Origin: DVED01 sp963838375
GTDB lineage: Bacteria > Cyanobacteriota > Cyanobacteriia > Cyanobacteriales > Geitlerinemataceae
NCBI GenBank assembly: GCA_963838375.1
Contig: CAWIQY010000008.1
Coordinates: 186,001 to 250,000, forward strand
Direction of reading: 5' to 3'
DNA length: 64,000 nucleotides
Shown: positions 1 to 9,278 of the stretch, in pieces
Layout: each line of letters opens with the position of its first letter
Position numbering within the stretch: the first letter of the stretch is position 1
The notes under the pieces: model-generated
What the model was told of the DNA's origin: nothing
What the model saw: only the letters and a program-made list of their open reading frames with translations
Database searches by the model: none
Program-made: the position numbers and the translations under genes

Positions 1-451
1 CGAATTTAGCGATACTCAGGACTTTATTTTCCTCGGACGAGGAATTAACTTCCCCATCGCTTTAGAAGGGGCGCTGAAGCTCAAGGAAATCAGCTATATC
101 CATGCGGAAGGGTATCCGGCAGGGGAGATGAAACACGGTCCAATTGCTTTACTGGATGCCAAAGTTCCGGTGGTGGCGATCGCGATGCTAGGAAGCGTGT
201 ACGATAAGGTGTTATCTAATGCTCAAGAAGCCAAAGCGCGCGATGCCCGGTTAATTGGGGTGACGCCGATGAACGATCGCGATGCTGAGGAAACTTTCGA
301 CGATTTGTTACCGGTTCCTCCTGTGGAGGAGTTACTCTCGCCGATTTTGTCGGTGATTCCTTTACAGTTACTCGCGTATCACATTGCCGCACGGCGGGGG
401 TTAGATGTGGATCAACCTCGGAATTTGGCGAAGTCTGTGACGGTGGAGTAG
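1..451 (+). CDS. glmS: Glucosamine--fructose-6-phosphate aminotransferase (isomerizing), C-terminal part
   Basis: Only the last ~149 codons are in the window; the frame is open from position 2 and the gene begins upstream. GlmS makes glucosamine-6-phosphate from fructose-6-phosphate and glutamine, the first step to UDP-GlcNAc for peptidoglycan and polysaccharides. The visible part is the second SIS (sugar isomerase) half. It contains FLGRGINFPIALEGALKLKE and GEMKHGPIALLD, both hallmark GlmS motifs around the sugar-phosphate site, and ends with the family's usual PRNLAKSVTVE tail. It is convergent with the histidine kinase gene that ends at 529. I see no clear terminator in the short gap between them. 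Confidence 0.97.
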   Translation, partial: EFSDTQDFIFLGRGINFPIALEGALKLKEISYIHAEGYPAGEMKHGPIALLDAKVPVVAIAMLGSVYDKVLSNAQEAKARDARLIGVTPMNDRDAEETFDDLLPVPPVEELLSPILSVIPLQLLAYHIAARRGLDVDQPRNLAKSVTVE

Positions 452-528
452 ATGGGGAAAGGGGAAAGAAGAAGATTTTTTCATCACACCCCGCACCCCC
501 AACTCTCAATTGGGTACCGAGCAACTTT

Positions 529-2208
529 TTACTCTGTCATGGCGATGGGAAGTTCGATGATAAATTCCGTTCCTTTTCCGCGTTTGGAGGTACATTGCAA
601 GCTGCCGCCATGTTTTTGAGTAATAATTTGATGGCAAATCGAAAGCCCCAAACCGGTTCCTTTGCCTAGAGGTTTCGTGGTAAAAAAGGAGTCGAATAAC
701 TGCGATCGAATTTCTTCATCCATACCAATACCGTTGTCGGCAATGCGAATGGCAACTTGGTTATCATTTGACATCTCTGTCTGAATTTCAATTTGCGGCT
801 GGGTGGGTTTGCGATCGTTTTTTTCGTATAACTCTTCGATCGCATCGATCGCATTTCCCAATAAATTCATAAAAACTTGGTTGAGTTGACCGGGATAGCA
901 GTAAATCTTAGGTAACTCGCTATAGTTTTGTATTATTTTAATTTCTTTGTAGGGGGCTATGTTTTTGAGACGGTGTTTTAAAATTAGCAGTGTACTATCA
1001 AGGCAATCATGCACGTTGACTAAAAATTTCTTCCCCCTATCTTGGCGAGAAAAGTTTCGTAAAGACAGGAGTATTTGGCAAATTCTTCTGACACCTTCCT
1101 GCATTGAAAAAATTAGTTTAGGTAAGTCTTCTATCAAATACTCCAGCTCTATTTCTTCTGCAAATGATTCGATTTCAGGTCGGGATTCGGGATAAACTTT
1201 CTGGTAAAGCTGGAGCATCTCTATTAGATCTTGGGCATAAGTCTCGACATGGGTAAGATTGCCATTGATAAAATTAACGGGATTGTTGATTTCATGGGAA
1301 ACCCCGGCAAGGAGTTCACCCAAACTAGACATTTTTTCGCTTTGAACTAACTGAGATTGAGTTTGTCTTAAATCGTGTAAAGCTTGTTGGAGTTGAGCGG
1401 TTTGTTCTTGGGCGATGGTGGTAGCATTCTGGCTTTGTTCGTACAGCAGCGCTTTTTCAATGGCGATGGCTGCTTGTTCGGCAAACATCGTCATTATTTT
1501 TAAATCGTCTGCCGTATATTCAACCAACACTTCGCTACCGACTTCAAGAGCGCCAATTGTTTTATTTTGAACTTTTAAGGGAACACAAATTAGGGATGAA
1601 ATGAAGTCTTGATACTCTCGATGGCGAGGAACATCTTCCCGGATATAGAGAATTTCTCCTGTTTGATATTCGATCGTATTCCAGCGAAGATTATCGGTTT
1701 GATAAATTGCGGTTCTGTTGGGTAACTTTTGTCCAAACTCAGAATAGATTTCAAGTTCATCTTGACTGATATTGAGTAGAGAAATTGCACCCCAAGTACA
1801 GGGAATAAACTTTCCGGCTTCTTCGAGAACTAGATGAGTCACTTCTCGAACTTCTAGACTTAAGGCGATTTGGGTTGAAATATCTTGAAATAGGTTAATT
1901 TCTTGTTCTCTTTCCCAAACTTTTGCAAGTAACTCTTGTTTTTCTAATTTTTGTTTATATAGATAAGACAACCAGGAAGAAATCCAAGCTAATTTCTCGG
2001 GAACGATCGCCCATCCCACTCTTTCGTTTTCAATGTCTATCGGATATTTCTGAGTCGGGCAACTCTCGAAACTTTTAATTGTTTGAATCAGGATTTCTTC
2101 TCGATCGTTCTCGATGGAGATCGCTGTATTACTTTGATTCGCGATCGTCTCTAAAAGATTTTGAACCTCTCGATCTGTAACGACTTGATAAAAAGCAGAC
2201 TTTTGCAT
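529..2208 (-). CDS. GAF-domain sensor histidine kinase
   Basis: 559-residue soluble kinase with no membrane segment. Residues ~1-110 are an unassigned N-terminal region, ~115-255 a GAF sensor domain, ~255-295 a glutamine-rich coiled linker, then HisKA with the H-box HEINNPVNFINGNL (phospho-accepting His305). The HATPase_c domain carries an N-box (NLLGNAIDAIEE), G1 (DNGIGM) and G2 (GTGLGL). The HEINNPVNF H-box is the cyanobacterial subtype also seen in the kinases at 59846 and 61701. No response regulator is adjacent, so the partner is unknown. GAF ligand unknown; it lacks an obvious chromophore-binding cysteine motif that I could assign. Confidence 0.9.
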   Translation of the reverse strand: MQKSAFYQVVTDREVQNLLETIANQSNTAISIENDREEILIQTIKSFESCPTQKYPIDIENERVGWAIVPEKLAWISSWLSYLYKQKLEKQELLAKVWEREQEINLFQDISTQIALSLEVREVTHLVLEEAGKFIPCTWGAISLLNISQDELEIYSEFGQKLPNRTAIYQTDNLRWNTIEYQTGEILYIREDVPRHREYQDFISSLICVPLKVQNKTIGALEVGSEVLVEYTADDLKIMTMFAEQAAIAIEKALLYEQSQNATTIAQEQTAQLQQALHDLRQTQSQLVQSEKMSSLGELLAGVSHEINNPVNFINGNLTHVETYAQDLIEMLQLYQKVYPESRPEIESFAEEIELEYLIEDLPKLIFSMQEGVRRICQILLSLRNFSRQDRGKKFLVNVHDCLDSTLLILKHRLKNIAPYKEIKIIQNYSELPKIYCYPGQLNQVFMNLLGNAIDAIEELYEKNDRKPTQPQIEIQTEMSNDNQVAIRIADNGIGMDEEIRSQLFDSFFTTKPLGKGTGLGLSICHQIITQKHGGSLQCTSKRGKGTEFIIELPIAMTE

Positions 2209-2514
2209 TTGAACTGTCCGATTCTTTTTGGGCGCCGCGATCGAGTTATTTCTTTAACGATCCCTGATGCCTTTTTAACTACAGGTATAACATTAAAACA
2301 GATTGAATGGCAATTGCTCTTGACAAGCTTGGCATTTTTCTGACTAAATGGATGATGTTTTAATCGTCTTTGCTCAGTTAGCAAACAATCGATAGAACCG
2401 GGGATAAGTCCTTCATCCCTACCCACCTGCATCGTAACTCAAATTCGTGACAATTTGACAATCTGCAACCACTATTGATATCGGATCGGTCAATGCAGCG
2501 TTTCTTCTGTGGCA
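2209..2514. other. 306-bp intergenic spacer
   Basis: Lies between the start of the histidine kinase and the end of the DUF4359 gene, both on the minus strand. It must hold the kinase promoter, but I recognise no convincing -35/-10 pair. Short open frames on both strands here lack family resemblance and ribosome sites. No tRNA-like fold or repeat was seen. Confidence 0.4.
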
Positions 2515-2892
2515 CTAGTTTTCTTTCTTCTGGACTTTATAAATATGAAAACTATTGAACGCCCCTAACGTTTCCACATGATAGGACGGAATGAAGGGAA
2601 TAAACGAAACTGACAGTTCGGTTTTATAAGTTGTAAAAATGAACCAGTTTTGGATCTCGGTTTGCTTGACGATTTCTTGTTTGAGTGTAGACCGACCTGA
2701 CTCCAACAATCTAGTGCATTGTTCTTTCAAGAAACCCGCTTCTGCACAAACATTTTCATCGATATATTGTGAGAGCTGTTCTGTGGCGTATTCTTCATAA
2801 GCAGAATCTTTCGGGTTGGTGGCTGCCATTGCTCCGCCCAACCCCAAGACAGCGATTCCTAAGACAGAGAGCGCGATCGTTGATTTTTTCAT
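2515..2892 (-). CDS. Secreted DUF4359-like protein
   Basis: 125-residue protein with an N-terminal signal peptide: MKKSTIALSVLGIAVLGLGG, then AMA before the likely cleavage site near residue 24. The mature part starts with NPKDSAYEEYATEQLSQYI, holds a pair of cysteines (NVCAEAGFLKEQC) that could form a disulfide, and ends in a beta-rich segment. This arrangement resembles the cyanobacterial DUF4359 family, whose function is unknown. The family call rests on recognition of the NP..Y..YA.EQL and cysteine pattern, not on a search. It is monocistronic as far as can be seen, with tRNA-His divergent upstream. Confidence 0.7.
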   Translation of the reverse strand: MKKSTIALSVLGIAVLGLGGAMAATNPKDSAYEEYATEQLSQYIDENVCAEAGFLKEQCTRLLESGRSTLKQEIVKQTEIQNWFIFTTYKTELSVSFIPFIPSYHVETLGAFNSFHIYKVQKKEN

Positions 2893-3067
2893 CTGGATTC
2901 AATCCTCAAGTCACTTCACTACATCACTATTGTGTCACTGGCAATCCGTAACCAATGCCCCAGAACCGAGCTTTGTTTACTGTCACAATGGGTCGTATCG
3001 ATCGTCCACGTGAAAAAAAACTTGCACTCTCGTGACCGGGATGTTATGATGAATAACGCAATGATAT

Positions 3068-3141
3068 GGCGGGCGTAGCCAAGTGGTTAAGGCAGTGGAT
3101 TGTGATTCCACCATTCGGGGGTTCAAGTCCCCTCGTTCGCC
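3068..3141 (+). tRNA. tRNA-His (GTG)
   Basis: A full cloverleaf folds. The acceptor stem is GCGGGCG (3069-3075) with CGTTCGC (3134-3140). The D arm follows TAGCC, the anticodon stem-loop GGATTGTGATTCC has anticodon GTG, and the T arm is GGGGG-TTCAAGT-CCCCT. A G at 3068 faces C73 at 3141, the G-1:C73 pair that is the identity element of histidine tRNAs. CCA is not encoded. A strong terminator hairpin follows 12 bases later. Confidence 0.97.
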
Positions 3142-3153
3142 CTCATGTTGCAG

Positions 3154-3186
3154 GCTCCCTGCTCGTTAACGAGCGGGGAGCTTTTT
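3154..3186 (+). terminator. Rho-independent terminator after tRNA-His
   Basis: The hairpin arms GCTCCC-GCTCG and CGAGC-GGGGAGC flank a TTAA loop and are followed directly by TTTTT on the plus strand. It closes the tRNA-His transcript. It may also limit read-through from ispD, which ends at 3197 on the other strand, although that strand shows no T-tract after the stem. Confidence 0.85.
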
Positions 3187-3196
3187 AAGCGATCTG

Positions 3197-3883
3197 CTAC
3201 TGCCCCAATCGCTGTTTGAGGATAAATTCAGCGATCGTCAAATCCACAGGGGTTGTCACCTTCAAATTCGTTTCCTCCCCTTCCACAATTTGCACCGACA
3301 AACCGCATTGCTCAAATAACGCTGCATCGTCGGTGACTTCCCACCCTTCTCGGCGTCCGCGATCGTGACAAGCTTTCAATTGGGCTACCTCAAAACCTTG
3401 GGGAGTTTGCGCCGCCCATAGACAGCGACGATCGGGCGTACTCTGAATATTTCTGTCTGCATCCACCACTTTAATCGTATCCTTGACCGGGATGGCGGCA
3501 ATTAATCCGGCATGGGTTTGCAAAGCAGCAGCACAACGATCGAACAAATCTGGCGTTGCCAAGCAGCGAGCACCATCGTGGATTAAAACGTGTTTTGCGT
3601 CCGCAGGAAGCGCCTGCAAGCCATTGTAAACCGACTCTTGGCGGGTTTCGCCTCCCTGGACGAACACCACGGGTTTAGCGATGGACAAGTCTGCTAAAAT
3701 CACTTTGAAATCATCCCAATCTTCAGGTTGAGAGATTAAACCAATCCATTGAACAGTACGGGCAGCTTCGGCAGCCAGTAGCGTCCACGCAATAATGGAT
3801 TTGTCTAACAGTGGTAGTAAGAGTTTGTTACGCTGGCTGCCCATGCGGCGACCCGTACCAGCAGCAGGAATTAAAAAATACAT
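3197..3883 (-). CDS. ispD: 2-C-methyl-D-erythritol 4-phosphate cytidylyltransferase
   Basis: Third enzyme of the non-mevalonate (MEP) isoprenoid pathway: it joins CTP and MEP to give CDP-methylerythritol. The 228-residue length is normal. The N-terminal nucleotide-binding loop reads PAAGTGRRMGSQRNKLLLPL, with the basic residues that bind CTP. Further family motifs are LIHDGAR, VKDTIK and QTPQGF. The ATG at 3883 is preferred; an in-frame TTG lies one codon upstream. The gene is divergent from the GT9 gene at 4016 with about 130 bp between. Confidence 0.96.
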   Translation of the reverse strand: MYFLIPAAGTGRRMGSQRNKLLLPLLDKSIIAWTLLAAEAARTVQWIGLISQPEDWDDFKVILADLSIAKPVVFVQGGETRQESVYNGLQALPADAKHVLIHDGARCLATPDLFDRCAAALQTHAGLIAAIPVKDTIKVVDADRNIQSTPDRRCLWAAQTPQGFEVAQLKACHDRGRREGWEVTDDAALFEQCGLSVQIVEGEETNLKVTTPVDLTIAEFILKQRLGQ

Positions 3884-4015
3884 CAATATTGGTGGTCTTA
3901 ACCTGGACTAGGTATATATTAAGAGTTGCCCCGCACCCAATCTCAATTTTAAATCTCAATTGTAGCGGTACGACGATCGAGTGAGAATCGTAGAGTAGAA
4001 CACGCAGAACCAATT

Positions 4016-4990
4016 ATGAAGCACATTTTAGCTCTTGTTCCCGGTGGAATTAGCGACCAACTCCTCTTTTTCCCGACCTTGGAAAATTTGAAGCGTGCTT
4101 ATCCCGATGCCGAGATCGATCCGGTTGTCGAACCTCGCGCTCAGTCCGCTTATCGCGTTTGTCCGTTATCCCACAATAAGTCCCTTCAGACCATTCGCTT
4201 CGATTTTGTCGATCGTAACGGACTGGCGGATTGGAGTAATTTATTGGGAATCGTGCGCGATCGCGAATACGATGCTATCCTCTCCATCGATCGCACTTTT
4301 CTTGCCGGATTCATGCTGTGGCTAACGGGGGTATCTACCCGAATAGGTTACAGCGGGACTGCGGCAGATCTATTTTTTACGAGTGCTGTGCCGCTGAAAA
4401 CCGAGCAGTATACTGCCCAAATGTATGGTGATTTACTACAAGGTTTAGGCGTTTCGGCTGTCTGTTCTTCTCCCCGCGCCGCTTTGCTGAAGGAAGATTT
4501 GAACTGGGCACAAGCGGAACAAAAACGTTTAGAGCTTGGCGAAAGTGGCTATATTTTGATTCATGGAAATTGCAGTCAACGTTCTAAGTTTCAAGGGGTT
4601 GATAAGAGTTATCCTCCCGAAAAGTGGCTGCCGATCATTGGGCAGTTGCAGCAACAACAACCGGATTTGCCGACTGTAGTGGTCTGCGGTCCGGAAGATG
4701 TAGGATTTGTCAATCAGTTGGCGGACATGACTCGGGAATTTCGAGTGACAACTCCAGGGGACATCGGCAAATTGGCGGCAATGATTGCCGGGGCGAATTT
4801 GATACTGTGTACCGATAGCGCTCCTTTGCAATTGGCAGTGGCGGTGGAAACCCCAACCATCGCCCTATTCGGTCCGACCGATCCGGAAAAACGGTTGCCC
4901 AAGAGCGATAAAATTTCGATCGTCCAATCTCCAACGGGGAACATGGCAGATATCGATCCGGAAACAGTGCTGAAGCAGTTGTTCGGTTAA
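4016..4990 (+). CDS. Glycosyltransferase family 9 (heptosyltransferase-like) protein
   Basis: 324-residue GT-B type transferase. The N-terminal half opens with HILALVPGGISDQLLFFPTL, the GT9 start that binds the acceptor. The C-terminal half carries LIHGNCSQR..K.YPPEKW and the donor-site stretch LILCTDSAPLQLAVAVETPTI followed by ALFGPTDPEKR, as in ADP-heptose:LPS heptosyltransferases. Cyanobacterial members probably act on lipopolysaccharide or another surface glycan; donor and acceptor cannot be read from sequence. It sits alone on the plus strand between ispD and the M42 peptidase gene. Confidence 0.88.
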   Translation: MKHILALVPGGISDQLLFFPTLENLKRAYPDAEIDPVVEPRAQSAYRVCPLSHNKSLQTIRFDFVDRNGLADWSNLLGIVRDREYDAILSIDRTFLAGFMLWLTGVSTRIGYSGTAADLFFTSAVPLKTEQYTAQMYGDLLQGLGVSAVCSSPRAALLKEDLNWAQAEQKRLELGESGYILIHGNCSQRSKFQGVDKSYPPEKWLPIIGQLQQQQPDLPTVVVCGPEDVGFVNQLADMTREFRVTTPGDIGKLAAMIAGANLILCTDSAPLQLAVAVETPTIALFGPTDPEKRLPKSDKISIVQSPTGNMADIDPETVLKQLFG

Positions 4991-5135
4991 ATTTTGGCGG
5001 GTGACGATCGGTTCGATCTATTTGGGCTAGAGCCATGAGACATCTCCGAAAACTCACCTTCAATCCTTGTTTTGCCTGAGCTGGAGTCGAGTTTCTGGAG
5101 ATATTTTTTATAGATACATAAAATTGAGACTCTAT

Positions 5136-6215
5136 CTAGGGTTCCTTGAGGTTTTGGCAGTAACTTTGTAACACTCGGATGCAATTAACGATCGCCCCTA
5201 AATGAGCAATTTCATAGCCGTGGGTATTTTGGGTTGCAAAACTCAAACAAGCTGCCCGCGCGACATGACCGAATTTCATGGCAATGGAGGCATCGCTACC
5301 AAATCCGCTAATGGTTGCCAGTTGCAAGGGGACTTCTACACCCTCGGCAGCCTGTCGCAATTCGGCATTCAAACCCTCGTCGTAGATGCCGTAACCGTCT
5401 TGGGAAAGTAACACCGGGGCAGGACTATCTTCGATCGGATACTCTGGCGCTAGCGGGCAAATTTCTAAGGCAATGAGAGCAGACATTCGTTGCCGATTGG
5501 TAAAGTATAACGCGCCGATCGCCCCGACTTCTTCTTTTGCCGACGCGACTAAATAAACATCAACGGCAGGGTCTTTTACTGTTTCTGCCAATGCCAACAA
5601 AATCGCCACCGAAGCTTTATTATCCAGGGTATAACTAGCGATATGGTCTTTGAGGCGGATGGGCTTTTTGCGGTGTTTTCCTACCACTACTCGCGTTCCT
5701 GGTCTGATTCCGGCTGCTTCTAATTCTTCCGTGGTTTGTTTGGTTTCGATCCAAGCATTTTCCCACTTTAGAGGGGCATCGTCTTGTTGAGCTTTTTGTG
5801 GCGATTCGTGGGAGATATGGCGCGATCCGAAGCTGAGAATGCCGGAAAGAGTTTTCTGGTCTCCTAATAAGTCTACAACGCCTTCTCCGTACACCCAGGG
5901 GAACGATCCACCCAGTTTGCGAACTTCGACTTTTCCCTGTTTTCCGACAGTTTTGACGATCGCCCCAATTTCGTCTTTGTGTCCGGTGATGGCGATCGGA
6001 CAATTTTGATTTTTTCCGGGAATTTTGGCGATGACATTTCCGGCTTCATCTTGCCAGGTTTGTAATCCTGATGCGGTGAATTTTTCGAGTAAAAGTTTAT
6101 CGATTTCGTCTTCAACTCCACTAGGAGAATGATGTAAAACCAGTTCTTCTATGGTGGAAAACAGACGATCGAGATCGAAGAAATCCGCCTTTTTTATATT
6201 TTTTTTGTCTGACAT
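5136..6215 (-). CDS. M42 family metallopeptidase (glutamyl/TET-type aminopeptidase)
   Basis: 359-residue di-metal aminopeptidase of the M42 family, which typically forms large cytosolic TET-like complexes that trim peptides. Metal and catalytic residues are in order: H79 (GHKDEIG), D198 (LDNK), the E228-E229 pair (AKEEVGAIGA), E251 (ALEIC) and H332 (THGYEIAH). The SGFGSDAS segment is also typical. Length is normal. Older annotations call such proteins endoglucanases, which the sequence does not support. The start at 6215 gives MSDKKNIKKADFF; upstream is a tandem heptamer repeat. Confidence 0.92.
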   Translation of the reverse strand: MSDKKNIKKADFFDLDRLFSTIEELVLHHSPSGVEDEIDKLLLEKFTASGLQTWQDEAGNVIAKIPGKNQNCPIAITGHKDEIGAIVKTVGKQGKVEVRKLGGSFPWVYGEGVVDLLGDQKTLSGILSFGSRHISHESPQKAQQDDAPLKWENAWIETKQTTEELEAAGIRPGTRVVVGKHRKKPIRLKDHIASYTLDNKASVAILLALAETVKDPAVDVYLVASAKEEVGAIGALYFTNRQRMSALIALEICPLAPEYPIEDSPAPVLLSQDGYGIYDEGLNAELRQAAEGVEVPLQLATISGFGSDASIAMKFGHVARAACLSFATQNTHGYEIAHLGAIVNCIRVLQSYCQNLKEP

Positions 6216-6232
6216 ATGCTGGGACAGAAATG

Positions 6233-6260
6233 TTGATGGTTGATGGTTGATGGTTGATGG
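6233..6260 (+). repeat. Tandem heptamer TTGATGG x4
   Basis: Four perfect head-to-tail copies of TTGATGG lie in the divergent gap between the M42 gene and the TPS exoprotein gene, 17 bp upstream of the M42 start. It is probably a slippage-prone simple repeat; any role in transcription is unknown. Confidence 0.9.
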
Positions 6261-6510
6261 CGAATCGATCGCCCCATCGACAAGGATACTCGATGGAGAT
6301 TGTCAGCATTCAGGCTCCACAGACTTGTTGACGCGGGAAGAACTCCGAGGATTTTCACGACTGCGGAGGGGCTGACTGTAAAATTGTCCGCGCTTTTGGG
6401 TTGACCCGCTGACGGGTTCGGCGAACGAATCAAAACGCAAGGTCGAACAAAGGTCAAATTTTGGAAACCAGTAGTAGGATATAGAACATCAACCCTCCGG
6501 ACTCAATTTC

Positions 6511-8793
6511 ATGATGTTCGATCGTCACTTGCCCGTGAAATTTGCGACTTCATGGCTATTCTCGGGCATTCTCGCCTTTGGGGGTACTGCCAGTGCCCAA
6601 ATCATCCCCGACGGAACATTACCCAACAACTCCACAGTCAATCTAGAAAGTCAAATTCAGCACATTACGGGGGGAACCCAAGCGTCCGGCAATCTGTTCC
6701 ACAGCTTCGATCGATTTAACGTTCGTACCGGGGAAACCGCATTTTTCGACAATGCCACCAGCATCGACAACATTATTACCCGCATCACCGGCGGACAACT
6801 GTCTAACATCGACGGGATTATCCGCGCCAACGGCACAGCGAACCTGTTTTTGATCAATCCCAGCGGTATCGTCTTCGGGGAAAATGCCCGACTCGACATC
6901 GGTGGGTCATTTCTGGGCAGTACCGCCGACAGCCTTTTGTTTGAGGATGGCAGTCTCTACAGTGCCACCAATCCAGACGGTTCCGGGGCGGGCACGGGGG
7001 TACAGCCACTGCTATCAATCGATGTTCCCATCGGTTTGCAACTGGGTTCGGAACCGGGTAGCATTCAAGTTCGGGGAACGGGCAATACGCAGGTTTTCGA
7101 TCGCGAGATTTCCTTTGCCACGGGTGGGATTAGTGGGGAAGGATTGGCAGTGCAACCCGGTCGAACCCTTGCCCTGGTTGGGGGAAATATCCAACTGGTG
7201 GGGGGGACATTACGATCTATCGGGGGTAGCATCGAACTGGGCAGTTTCCGCGATGGGGTTGCCCGAGTGAATCCCACCGCCGATGGATGGACGATCGATC
7301 GTGGAACCATCCAATCCTTCCAAGATATCCACCTATCCGCCGCTTCTGGCTTAGATACCGGAGGACCGGCTGGCGGTTCGATGCAGCTACAAGGACAAAA
7401 TATCATCCTCGACGACGGATCGATTATCTTTGCTAGAGCTTTATCAGAGGGCAGTCCGGGGCAAGTTTCCATTACCGCCTCCGAATCCGTCGAACTGCTC
7501 GGCAGCAATCCCTTCGACGCCCAGGAAAGCATCGTTATTGTCGGCACCTTGGGCGCGGGAGACGGCAGCGATGTGACGATTACCGCCGGACGCCTGCGCC
7601 TCCAAGATGGGGCGCTGATTTCTGCCCCCAGTTTTGGCGCTAGAAATGCTGGAGAGATCGTCGTTAATGCCACCGAAGCAGTAGAACTCGTCGGGAACTC
7701 CACGACGACGGGACGGGCGAGTAGTCTGCTGGCGAGTACCTTTAGCAGTGGTCGGGCAGGCAATGTCACCGTCAATACCGGACGGTTGTCGATTCAAGAT
7801 GGGGCATCGTTGCAAAGTGCCACCTTTGGGACCGGACCTGCGGGGGAAGTGATGGTGAACGCGGCGGAAACCATCGAAGTGGTCGGCACCGATGCAGAAG
7901 GCACGCCCAGTCGTATTTTAGCCGATACGTCGATTAGCGGTGATTTGTCGGCAGAGTTATTAAATGATCCCTCTGTGAATCGTGATTCGGGGAATCTGTC
8001 CCTGAAGACGCCTTTGTTGCGAATTGCCGATGGCGGCAGCGTGACGGTCGCCAACGACGGGCCCGGTAATGCGGGGAATATTCGGGTCGAGGCGGGGCAA
8101 ATTTTACTGGAAAATGAGGGCAAACTTGCCGCATCCACGGCATCGGGTATTGGCGGAAATATCGATCTGCAAGCTGAAAGTGTTGTACTGCGCCAGGATA
8201 GCGAAATGTCTGCCGAATCTGGCGGGACGGGTAACGGCGGCAACCTCAATCTGGAGACAGAAACCCTAACGTTGTTGGAGGAAAGCCGTATCACTGCCAA
8301 TGCCTTTGAGGGGTTAGGCGGTAACATTCAAATTAACACCCAAGGCATTTTCATCTCGCCCGACAGTGCGATTACCGCCAGTTCTCAACTGGGTGTTGAT
8401 GGAGTGGTGGAAATTAATAATCCCGCCGTCGATCCCGGTTCGGGATTGGTAGAATTGAGCGGTGAAACCCTTGATGGGAGCGATCGTATTGTATCGAGTT
8501 GTGGCGAGGCTGGGCGCAATTCTTTTACTATTACCGGACGCGGCGGACTGCCGGAAAGCCCCATAGAGATTCTCCAAAACGAGACAATCTGGGAAGATTT
8601 ACGAACGATGATTGAGTATCCACAGAACGAGAATCTCTCGGTTTCTCACCCCCAACGGGTCGAACCCAGACGGCAATTGGTGGAAGCGACGGGTTGGATT
8701 GTCAATGAGGAGGGGACGGTGGAACTGGTGGCAAATCGCGAGATCGTACCTCCGTCTGGGATGAAAGCATTACCATGTCAGGATCGATCGTAG
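6511..8793 (+). CDS. Two-partner-secretion exoprotein (filamentous haemagglutinin N-terminal domain)
   Basis: 760 residues. A signal peptide ends near residue 29 (GGTASAQIIPDGTLPNNSTV). Residues ~30-160 form the TPS secretion domain, with the cyanobacterial motifs NLFHSFDRFNV, NIITRITGG and NLFLINPSGIVFGENA. These mark export by an outer-membrane TpsB/Omp85 transporter. The rest is a repetitive beta-helix built from units such as QDGA.L.....GG.AG.V.V. The C-terminal block SSCGEAGRNSFTITGRGGLP is common to this cyanobacterial exoprotein group. No TpsB partner is in the window. Likely a surface or adhesive protein; ligand unknown. Confidence 0.9.
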   Translation: MMFDRHLPVKFATSWLFSGILAFGGTASAQIIPDGTLPNNSTVNLESQIQHITGGTQASGNLFHSFDRFNVRTGETAFFDNATSIDNIITRITGGQLSNIDGIIRANGTANLFLINPSGIVFGENARLDIGGSFLGSTADSLLFEDGSLYSATNPDGSGAGTGVQPLLSIDVPIGLQLGSEPGSIQVRGTGNTQVFDREISFATGGISGEGLAVQPGRTLALVGGNIQLVGGTLRSIGGSIELGSFRDGVARVNPTADGWTIDRGTIQSFQDIHLSAASGLDTGGPAGGSMQLQGQNIILDDGSIIFARALSEGSPGQVSITASESVELLGSNPFDAQESIVIVGTLGAGDGSDVTITAGRLRLQDGALISAPSFGARNAGEIVVNATEAVELVGNSTTTGRASSLLASTFSSGRAGNVTVNTGRLSIQDGASLQSATFGTGPAGEVMVNAAETIEVVGTDAEGTPSRILADTSISGDLSAELLNDPSVNRDSGNLSLKTPLLRIADGGSVTVANDGPGNAGNIRVEAGQILLENEGKLAASTASGIGGNIDLQAESVVLRQDSEMSAESGGTGNGGNLNLETETLTLLEESRITANAFEGLGGNIQINTQGIFISPDSAITASSQLGVDGVVEINNPAVDPGSGLVELSGETLDGSDRIVSSCGEAGRNSFTITGRGGLPESPIEILQNETIWEDLRTMIEYPQNENLSVSHPQRVEPRRQLVEATGWIVNEEGTVELVANREIVPPSGMKALPCQDRS

Positions 8794-8836
8794 AATAGTA
8801 TAAACTCAGATGTACTGCGATCGGGAGAGATCTTAC

Positions 8837-9229
8837 GTGAATCCTGCTACCTCTGGAACCGAATTAACTTCTACTGTCGAATTAGCACCCAGCTATACCT
8901 TACCCATTGCTCTGGTAGCGCTGGCTATTCCGCTGCTGTTGGTGCAAATTTGGGTCGCGGGCGTCATCGCCCTCTTCGGACTATTTTTACTTTTCCAAAC
9001 TGCCACCCTTCGCTTGCAGTTTACAGAGACGGCGCTGGATATCTATCGCGGCGAAAACCTCCTGCGTAGATTTCCCTTCCAAGAGTGGCAAAATTGGGAA
9101 ATTTTTGGGGAAAAAGTTCCGATTTTGTTCTACTTTAAAGAAGTTAAAAGCATTCATTTTTTACCCATTCTCTTCGATCCGAAAACTTTGCGAGCTTGTT
9201 TGGAAGAACGTTGTTCTAAGATTAGCTAG
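8837..9229 (+). CDS. DUF3119 family membrane protein
   Basis: About 130 residues with two close hydrophobic segments (ALVALAIPLLLVQIWV and AGVIALFGLFLLFQ) followed by a soluble PH-like tail containing LLRRFPFQEWQNWEIF. This matches the cyanobacterial/plastid DUF3119 family of unknown function. I prefer the GTG at 8837, which has GGGAGAG about 8 bases upstream, over the ATG at 8810, which has no ribosome site; the upstream choice adds nine residues. It heads a probable co-directional group with DUF3086 and plsY, hinting at a membrane-lipid link. Confidence 0.8.
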   Translation: MNPATSGTELTSTVELAPSYTLPIALVALAIPLLLVQIWVAGVIALFGLFLLFQTATLRLQFTETALDIYRGENLLRRFPFQEWQNWEIFGEKVPILFYFKEVKSIHFLPILFDPKTLRACLEERCSKIS

Positions 9230-9278
9230 TGGCTAGTCGGTACTTCCCAGTTCCCCATTCCCAATTATTCATTCGCGT

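Noticed and set aside
5136..6215. Endoglucanase (cellulase) annotation for the M42 protein
   Set aside because: The metal ligands and EE pair are those of M42 aminopeptidases; there is no glycoside hydrolase motif.
7065..7775. 236-codon open frame on the minus strand inside the TPS exoprotein gene
   Set aside because: It is a shadow of the repetitive coding strand: proline/serine-rich translation, no ribosome site and no family features.
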